From JAFDBW01 sp963723355 (lineage in GTDB: Bacteria; Desulfobacterota; Desulfuromonadia; Desulfuromonadales; BM103), in contig CAVRQQ010000015.1 in the NCBI GenBank assembly GCA_963723355.1, forward strand, positions 36,270-100,269: DNA of 64,000 nt. Reading direction: 5' to 3'. Of the stretch, positions 59,225 to 64,000 are shown piece after piece; within the stretch, counting starts at the first letter, position 1; every line of letters begins with the position of its first letter. A model generated the notes under the pieces. The model did no database searches and was not told the origin of the DNA. It saw nothing but the letters and a program-made list of their open reading frames with translations. A program made the translations under genes and the position numbers.

Positions 59225-59578
59225 TTGGTGTTTTTGTGCGATGGTCAAATCTGATAGATCAAAAAATAATTTACAGGGATGCAGGGGATCAAGGAGATAA
59301 AATACTAAACCAATTGTGTTTGTGTTTCTGTTCCTAAATTCATAAATTTTATCTTTAGATTCTACATCTTTTTCATCCCATTCATCCCTGTAAAAACATG
59401 TTTCGTTTGTATATAAATCCGCCTTTTCAGATTTGATCAGTGGCGATAAAGCCTTATCACGCCCGTTCGTTGCACTCACACGAGACGCAGAGAGCACAGA
59501 GTTAACCTTTTAGATCTTTAACCGGACAGAAGGGTTCAATCTTTCTCTGCGTACTCCGCGCCTCTGCGAGAAAAACTT

Positions 59579-60544
59579 TTATCCATTTTTCAGATAATCA
59601 TCAAAATACTCGATCGTTTTCTGCAAACCATCCCTGAGCTTTATATTCGGTGCCCAACCATCAAGGGTCGCTTGTGCAAAAGAGATATCCGGCTGGCGCT
59701 GCTTCGGATCATCACTGGGTAGCGGCTTATAGATCAACTTCGACCCTGAACCAACCATCTCGATCACGATTTCAGCGAGCTGCTTGATTGTGAACTCGTC
59801 CGGGTTGCCGAGGTTCATCGGCCCGGTGACCTCATCCGAGGTATCCATGAGACGGATAAATCCTTCAACCAGGTCGTCGCAGTAGCAGAAAGATCGAGTC
59901 TGGGAACCGTCGCCATAGATGGTGATGTCTTGACCTTTCAAGGCCTGGACAATGAAGTTGGAGACCACCCGGCCATCGTTGATATGCATGCGCGGGCCGT
60001 AGGTGTTGAAAATGCGGGCGACCTTGATGGTGACGTTGTGTTGGCGACGATAGTCGAAGAAGAGTGTCTCTGCGCAGCGTTTGCCCTCGTCGTAGCAGGA
60101 GCGCAGGCCGATCGGGTTGACGTTGCCCCAGTAATCTTCTTTCTGAGGATGCACGGTCGGATCACCGTAGACCTCGCTGGTCGAGGCCTGGAAGATCTTC
60201 GCCTTGGTGCGCTTGGCCAGGCCGAGCATATTGATCGCCCCGTGCACACTCACCTTGGTCGTCGCCACCGGGTCGAACTGGTAGTGGATCGGCGCTGCCG
60301 GGCATGCCAGATTGTAGATCTCATCCACTTCAACGTATAACGGGAAGGTCACGTCATGCCGCATCACCTCGAAGTTCGCATGCTCGATCAGATGCGCGAT
60401 GTTCGCCCGCCGGCCGGTATAGAAATTATCGACACAGAGTACGTCGTGACCGTCGTTGATCAATCGTTCGCAGAGGTGCGAACCGAGGAAACCTGCTCCG
60501 CCGGTGACGAGGACGCGCTTTATCGAATCATAATGTCTCATCAA
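59579..60544 (-). CDS. UDP-glucuronate decarboxylase (UDP-xylose synthase type)
   Basis: Extended SDR enzyme of 321 residues that converts UDP-glucuronate to UDP-xylose. VLVTGGAGFLGSHLCERL, CVDNFYTGRRANI, FQASTSEVYGDP, the catalytic SCYDEGKRCAE and RIFNTYGPRMHINDGRVVSN are all diagnostic of UXS proteins. It acts on the same UDP-glucuronate pool as the epimerase at 33061. Transcribed separately from the EPS operon (strong terminator follows). Confidence 0.93.
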   Translation of the reverse strand: MMRHYDSIKRVLVTGGAGFLGSHLCERLINDGHDVLCVDNFYTGRRANIAHLIEHANFEVMRHDVTFPLYVEVDEIYNLACPAAPIHYQFDPVATTKVSVHGAINMLGLAKRTKAKIFQASTSEVYGDPTVHPQKEDYWGNVNPIGLRSCYDEGKRCAETLFFDYRRQHNVTIKVARIFNTYGPRMHINDGRVVSNFIVQALKGQDITIYGDGSQTRSFCYCDDLVEGFIRLMDTSDEVTGPMNLGNPDEFTIKQLAEIVIEMVGSGSKLIYKPLPSDDPKQRQPDISFAQATLDGWAPNIKLRDGLQKTIEYFDDYLKNG

Positions 60545-60560
60545 AACTCCTTAGAACTGT

Positions 60561-60676
60561 ATTTACAGGGATGAAGGGGATACATGGGATATTATTAAAA
60601 TCATTGATAATGTAAAAACGATTTACAATCCATTATTGGTTCTCTATCCCGTTCATCACTTTTATCCCTGTGAATC
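60561..60676. repeat. Inverted ACAGGGAT-type arms left of the GxxExxY gene
   Basis: Left arm 60561-60594 (TTTACAGGGATGAAGGGGAT and on) and right arm 60641-60676 (ends TTTTATCCCTGTGAATC) pair over about 33 positions with mismatches. The spacer is about 46 AT-rich bases. Confidence 0.87.
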
Positions 60677-60680
60677 AGAC

Positions 60681-61058
60681 CTATAATACAACCATTCGAT
60701 TATCGAAACGCCTATATTCCAATTTTGACCTGCCAAAGTTTATCAGCAGGGCGGTCTTAATTTTCGTTGCCCTTAAATAGTTCAACACTTGTGCGATATG
60801 CTCTGGTGCAATAGCTTTAACTACTTTCAATTCGATGATCAGTTCTTCTTCAGCAATAATATCCGCAAAAAATTCACCGACGTCCTGACCACGAAAAGAA
60901 ACTTCTACAGGCACCTGACGATTCGTGCTCAAGCCTCTGTCCTGCAAAGCTATGACAAGGGCTTTTTCATAAACAGATTCAAGAAAACCAATACCAAGTT
61001 CATTACTCACCTCAAAACAGGCTCCAAGAACCTGTTCCGTCAATTTGTTGATTCGCAT
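60681..61058 (-). CDS. GxxExxY protein
   Basis: 125 residues of the GxxExxY family (TIGR04256-like). The name motif is in LGIGFLESVYEKAL; QVPVEVSFRGQDVGEFFADI and LIIELKVVKAIAPEHIAQVL have the beta-strand/acidic pattern (D...ExK) of the PD-(D/E)XK nuclease fold, though activity is unproven. The ATG at 61058 has a GGGGGGGG stretch upstream; earlier codons are not family-like. It is an orphan in the EPS locus and is bracketed by ACAGGGAT-type repeat arms on both sides. Confidence 0.87.
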   Translation of the reverse strand: MRINKLTEQVLGACFEVSNELGIGFLESVYEKALVIALQDRGLSTNRQVPVEVSFRGQDVGEFFADIIAEEELIIELKVVKAIAPEHIAQVLNYLRATKIKTALLINFGRSKLEYRRFDNRMVVL

Positions 61059-61112
61059 TGTCCCCCCCCAAGAATTGCATAACAATATTTACAAAGAATC
61101 TTAAATCATCAA

Positions 61113-61151
61113 ATCCTTTATCTCATTCATCCCCTTCATCCCTGTAAATCA
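61113..61151. repeat. ACAGGGAT-type arm right of the GxxExxY gene
   Basis: TTCATCCCCTTCATCCCTGT core, inverted relative to the arm at 60561-60594, so the two bracket the GxxExxY gene. It overlaps the end of the cpsB-like reading frame. Confidence 0.8.
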
Positions 61152-62029
61152 AAAAAGCCCGATTTGTTCTCCTTCCCCAGACTTAACTGTCTTCTCTATT
61201 TCTGGAGCTACCCCATCAAACTCCGCAAGTTTTTTTAAAAAAGGATTGTTCTCGAACTTATCCTGCACCAGGACATTCGTCAGCAGAGCGACTCTCATGC
61301 AGGTCGCTGGCAAGGGCGGTGTAAGCGCCGAGTTTGAGGAGTTCATAGGCGTTGCGTTGTACTTTTTGACCGTAGAAGCCGGTGAATGAGCCGAGGTTGG
61401 CGTGGTATAAAACACTTTCGGATTCATTTGAACGTAGGTTGTAACGGTTCGTGGTTCGTGGTTCGTGGTTCGTGGTTTTTGGACTCTTTTGAATATTTTT
61501 TTCAGAAAGCCTTCGATTGAGGTGCGAGATTCGTGAAGACGTGGTTGGTGTAAAATCTTTTCCACGTTCCCCGTTCCACGGAGCACGAGCCAATATTCGT
61601 TCAAAAAAATACGGGGTTCTTTCCGGATGCGCAACCAACGGCACGTAGCCTTTCTAAGCAATAATCTCCAACCCCTCCTGAACAAAACCAGGATGAGCCT
61701 GCGGCGGGGCTTCGCAGAGGACGAGTTTGGTGTTACCAAGCGGCAGAAGGTCTTCGGCGAACTCACGGAAATACTCGTCGAGCATGTATTCCATACCCGG
61801 CCAGAGTTCAAGCTGGACATCCTCGTTATCAAGGTCCGCCTGCAGCATCAACGTTGCCTCCCGAACCTGCTGCGGAGTAAGGTCGTAATAGCCTTTGATG
61901 CAGTGCGGCGTGCAGCAGACGGTTTTGTAACCGAACGCACGCCAATGATTTCGCCATGGCGATGGAATCGTCGACTGTTATGGCCCCGTCATCGAGGGCG
62001 GGGAGTATGTGGGTGTGGAAATCGATCAT
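61149..62029 (-). pseudogene. CpsB/Wzb-type PHP-domain tyrosine phosphatase remnant
   Basis: Homologues dephosphorylate the Wzc-type tyrosine kinase. Recognisable segments, in order: MIDFHTHILPALDDGA (metal site), YKTVCCTPHCIKGYYDL, LELWPGMEY, VPLVAHPERTPYFFE (metal site), YELLKLGAYTALASDLH and a short C-terminus. They are broken by a +1 shift near 61938-61945, an in-frame TAG at 61654-61656 (expected Gln codon), a repeat-rich stretch at about 61440-61600 encoding TTNHEPRTTNRYNL, and another shift near 61270. A hairpin (62027-62051) covers the start codon and there is no ribosome-binding site. The combination of a nonsense codon and repeat invasion suggests real decay. Confidence 0.78.
61445..61479. 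repeat. GTGGTTC heptamer array inside cpsB
   Basis: Four tandem GTGGTTC heptamers in the middle of the cpsB-like coding sequence. A related degenerate block (CCACGTTCCCCGTTCCACGG) lies at about 61561-61580. Confidence 0.88.
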
Positions 62030-62051
62030 ATTTTTTCGAAGAAAAAATATG
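62027..62051. repeat. Hairpin over the cpsB start codon
   Basis: CATATTTTTTC and its inverse GAAAAAATATG around a 3-base loop; the ATG of cpsB lies in one arm. A GTTCGTGG-type array follows immediately. Confidence 0.8.
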
Positions 62052-62054
62052 CTC

Positions 62055-62087
62055 GGTTCGAGGTTCGTGGCGCGGGGTTCGTGGTTA
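62055..62087. repeat. Left GGTTCGTGG-type arm flanking the S23-like gene
   Basis: GGTTCGAGGTTCGTGGCGCG and onward; inverted relative to the array at 62480-62507 on the other side of the small gene. Confidence 0.83.
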
Positions 62088-62089
62088 AG

Positions 62090-62446
62090 TTATGTTTTCT
62101 GTAAAAAAGACCTTTTAGTCCGAATCAAGCTACCCAACTGGTTTGAGATGAGTTGCGTTTCTTCAATCCAATTTTTACCCATTGACTGGTCAACGTAGCC
62201 TATATCCAATCCGATGTAAATTTGCGTACGTAGTTCACTGCAAGACCCTTTTGCGATATTTAAAAATCGAATCGCCTCTTTAATCGATCCCCGATCATGT
62301 CCTTCAGCAATATTACTCGGGATTGATAATCCAGAGCGTGTAATTTGATCCCGAAAGTTATAATCTTTGAGGCTACTCGTCACCTTAAAAAGATCAGCAC
62401 TTAATCTTGCCGATCTTCTCCATACATCTAAATCCTCAAACTTCAT
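62090..62446 (-). CDS. Four-helix-bundle protein (23S rRNA intervening-sequence type)
   Basis: 118 residues of the S23/four-helix-bundle family: MKFEDLDVWRRSARLSADLF, FRDQITRSGLSIPSNIAEGH, then FLNIAKGSCSELRTQIYIGL. The family includes proteins encoded in 23S rRNA insertions and the Avd accessory protein of diversity-generating retroelements, but neither a reverse transcriptase nor rRNA is present here. GGAGGG precedes the ATG at 62446. It lies between cpsB and wzc, which are normally adjacent, and inverted repeat arms bracket it, so it looks inserted. Confidence 0.87.
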   Translation of the reverse strand: MKFEDLDVWRRSARLSADLFKVTSSLKDYNFRDQITRSGLSIPSNIAEGHDRGSIKEAIRFLNIAKGSCSELRTQIYIGLDIGYVDQSMGKNWIEETQLISNQLGSLIRTKRSFLQKT

Positions 62447-62479
62447 ACTCCCTCCATTAAATAGCATAAGATTGTCCAC

Positions 62480-62507
62480 AGACCACGAACCACGTACCTC
62501 GAACCAA
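62480..62507. repeat. Right arm flanking the S23-like gene
   Basis: GACCACGAACCACGTACCTC and onward; its reverse complement begins GGTTCGAGGTACGTGG, matching the left arm at 62055. Confidence 0.83.
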
Positions 62508-62528
62508 AATGCTTATAGCCCTCTCGGT

Positions 62529-64000
62529 CTAGCCATTAATAAACCTCCAAACCTTCGCAATTACCCTCTTGAAAAACGGGGGTTTAGGTCCGTCAGTGGC
62601 GCGCCGGTAATACCCCTCATAATACCTGCTATTGTAATAATTGTAGCCGCCATAATATTTAGCCCCTTTTCCGGTTTTATCATTGATCACAACACCGGCA
62701 ATTGCGGCTTCATGGTTGTTTAAAAGCTGTATGGCTCGCTTAAGTAATTTTTCCGGGATACGGCATGGTTCTAAAACTATAAGGCTCAAATCGACCAATG
62801 AGGAGAGGATCAAGGCATCGGTAACCGGTATCAACGGCGGAACATCGAGAATGACAAAATCATATTGCTGTTTGGCAGCGTCGAGGAATCGCTTCATTGC
62901 ATCTGAACTGAGCAACTGCGTTGGATTGGGCGGCTCCGTCCCACCCGGAATGAAATCAAAACCCAGAGTATCCAGTCGTCGGAGCGCCGATTTAGATCCA
63001 TTAGCTAGCATGTCGGACAAACCCGGAGTTTCGGGTTGGCCCAAAGCAGTATAAAGGGATGGTCGGCGCAGGTCGCATCCCACCAGAAGGATTTTGGCCC
63101 CGGTCTGCGCCATGGTCGCGGCCAGGTTCACCGCAACCGTTGACTTACCTTCATCGGGCAGACAGCTGGTCAGCATCAGCGTCTTGTGCTTCTGATTGGT
63201 CAGGATAAAGTGAATACTGGTGCGCAAGGCCAGGAAGGCTTCTGCTGGGATCGAGTGCGGTTCCAGGTGCGTTACCAGCTGACGTTTGTCACTGTCGATC
63301 GCATCAGAGATCTGCGGGATCGTGCCAAGGACCGTCAGGCCGAACTTGTCCTTGACCTCATCCTCATCCTTGATCGTCTGGTCAAGATATTCGAGCAGAA
63401 AGGTCAACCCGACACCGAGCAGAAGACCAACCAGTGCCCCGATGCCAAGGGCCTTCTTCTTGTTCGGCTTGATCGGTGATACGGGCAGAAGCGCCTCGTT
63501 GACGATCTCGACCTTGCTGGTAATCGACGCCTGGGCGATGCGCTCTTCCTGCTGGCGCTGCAACAGGTAGCTGTAGAGTTCAGCGTTGACGGAGCTGGAC
63601 CTGCTCAACCTGGCCAGTTCGAGCTCCTCTTCGGGGACCTGTTCAAGCTTTTTACTGCTGATCGCCAGTTCAACATCAATAGCCGCGATTTCCTGGTCGA
63701 GTGACTTGATGGCAACCACTGCGGCTTTGGCGATCTCCTCTTTAAGCAGACCGATCTTGCCTTCGACCTCGATCACATCCGGATGCGATGGCGTATACTC
63801 ACGCAGCAGCTCGCCCCTGATACCACGCAACTCCAGCAATCGGGTGAGCAGCTCCGGAACACCGGGGAGTGATTCGGCCATCGATGTTTCAAGGGCACTA
63901 TAGCCAGGATTTTGGCTGAATTCCTCGATCTTCTGTTTCTGCGAAGCAGTTCTGTGCGCTGTTTTTCGAGGGCCACGGCGACATCGATCATGCTGGCGCC
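62529..64000 (-). CDS. Wzc-type chain-length determinant / BY-kinase, 5' end outside window
   Basis: The C-terminal part of a polysaccharide co-polymerase and tyrosine autokinase that controls EPS chain length and export. Visible: the coiled-coil periplasmic region (VEVEGKIGLLKEEIAKAA), a PxxP-flanked membrane helix (ALGIGALVGLLLGVGLTFLL), then the kinase with Walker A SCLPDEGKSTVAVNLA, A' LLVGCDLRRPSL and B FVILDVPP. It ends with a tyrosine cluster (YYGGYNYYNSRYYEGYYRR), the usual autophosphorylation tail. A -1 shift near 63945 moves the N-terminal part into another frame. The start lies beyond position 64000. Confidence 0.92.
   Translation of the reverse strand, partial: RQHDRCRRGPRKTAHRTASQKQKIEEFSQNPGYSALETSMAESLPGVPELLTRLLELRGIRGELLREYTPSHPDVIEVEGKIGLLKEEIAKAAVVAIKSLDQEIAAIDVELAISSKKLEQVPEEELELARLSRSSSVNAELYSYLLQRQQEERIAQASITSKVEIVNEALLPVSPIKPNKKKALGIGALVGLLLGVGLTFLLEYLDQTIKDEDEVKDKFGLTVLGTIPQISDAIDSDKRQLVTHLEPHSIPAEAFLALRTSIHFILTNQKHKTLMLTSCLPDEGKSTVAVNLAATMAQTGAKILLVGCDLRRPSLYTALGQPETPGLSDMLANGSKSALRRLDTLGFDFIPGGTEPPNPTQLLSSDAMKRFLDAAKQQYDFVILDVPPLIPVTDALILSSLVDLSLIVLEPCRIPEKLLKRAIQLLNNHEAAIAGVVINDKTGKGAKYYGGYNYYNSRYYEGYYRRATDGPKPPFFKRVIAKVWRFING

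Larger units (their letters stand above)
59028..59577. repeat. Repeat-rich intergenic region with three word families
   Basis: The 559-base gap 59020-59578 carries no credible gene. It holds a GGGACGCGGAACGCGCTACG array (59028-59063) and ACAGGGAT-type inverted arms (59269-59304 and 59360-59396). GACGCAGAG / CTCTGCG-type arms (59479-59510 and 59541-59577) follow, the last abutting the synthase stop codon. The promoter, operator and terminator of the EPS operon lie between the first and second arrays. Confidence 0.82.

Noticed and set aside
59183..59497. A 104-codon open frame on the minus strand in the intergenic region upstream of the EPS operon.
   Set aside because: It is composed largely of repeat arms and the terminator, has no ribosome-binding site and no family resemblance.
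62090..62446. S23/Avd-like gene as a sign of a diversity-generating retroelement.
   Set aside because: No reverse transcriptase, template repeat or variable-repeat pair is visible in the window.
32829..62507. REP elements mobilised by a RAYT (Y1) transposase.
   Set aside because: No Y1 or other transposase gene is present in the window, and the words do not resemble the GTAG-bearing REP consensus; a trans-acting enzyme elsewhere cannot be excluded.

Overview
The window looks like chromosome from a mesophilic member of the Desulfuromonadia (Geobacter / Desulfuromonas / Pelobacter relatives). The evidence is the gene content: a large receptor-less chemotaxis cluster with HEAT repeats, a DUF4388 protein and an AAA ATPase; a malic enzyme-phosphotransacetylase fusion; a glnB-glnA pair; and a long exopolysaccharide (EPS) locus on a moderately GC-rich background. 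I cannot name a species. Nearly all genes are on the minus strand; only maeB, thrC and rpsT are on the plus strand. I see no tRNA, rRNA, transposase, integrase or CRISPR array.

Layout. 0-18 kb is housekeeping: the start of an ExbB/TolQ-type channel gene, HIT protein, YfcE-type phosphoesterase, maeB (candidate sigma-54 promoter), thrC, glnA/glnB, NUDIX, DUF2148, ADP-ribosylglycohydrolase, a lipoprotein metallopeptidase, ogt, murJ, rpsT, holA, lptE, leuS, infA. 18-31 kb is one leftward chemotaxis/signalling cluster: DUF4388-receiver, cheY, cheA, AAA ATPase, cheW, cheY, cheW, zinc-ribbon receiver, HEAT protein, cheR-cheB, GAF, cheY. 31.5-64 kb is der followed by the EPS locus. It contains nucleotide-sugar genes (UDP-GlcA epimerase, phosphomannomutase, manC, fcl, gmd, UDP-xylose synthase, a Fuc3NAc-type aminotransferase and FdtD-like fusion) and a PAPS module (cysD, cysNC, a DUF2061-APS-kinase-like protein, cysQ). 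It also has a WecA-like initiating transferase, glycosyltransferases, an EpsG-type polymerase, a Wzx flippase, a FkbM methyltransferase, an EPS-type winged-helix regulator with its own promoter and palindromic operator candidate, a CpsB-like phosphatase remnant, and a Wzc-type tyrosine kinase running off the right edge.

Two signals cut across the gene map. First, from 31 to 62.5 kb most intergenic gaps carry degenerate arrays of short (mostly 7-nt) words, usually as two opposing arms that can fold into long hairpins. The arrays often sit directly against a palindrome covering the stop codon of the neighbouring gene, and copies also lie inside coding sequence (manC, the epimerase N-terminus, a glycosyltransferase, cpsB). 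Two small orphan genes (a GxxExxY protein and a four-helix-bundle S23 protein) are bracketed by such arms. Second, at least a dozen conserved genes, including glnA, cheA and lptE, are split by single-base frameshifts, nearly all of them +1 insertions. The likeliest reading is insertion-biased sequencing error, with a few genes (cpsB, one glycosyltransferase) perhaps truly decayed. Frameshifted genes are listed here at their full reconstructed span.
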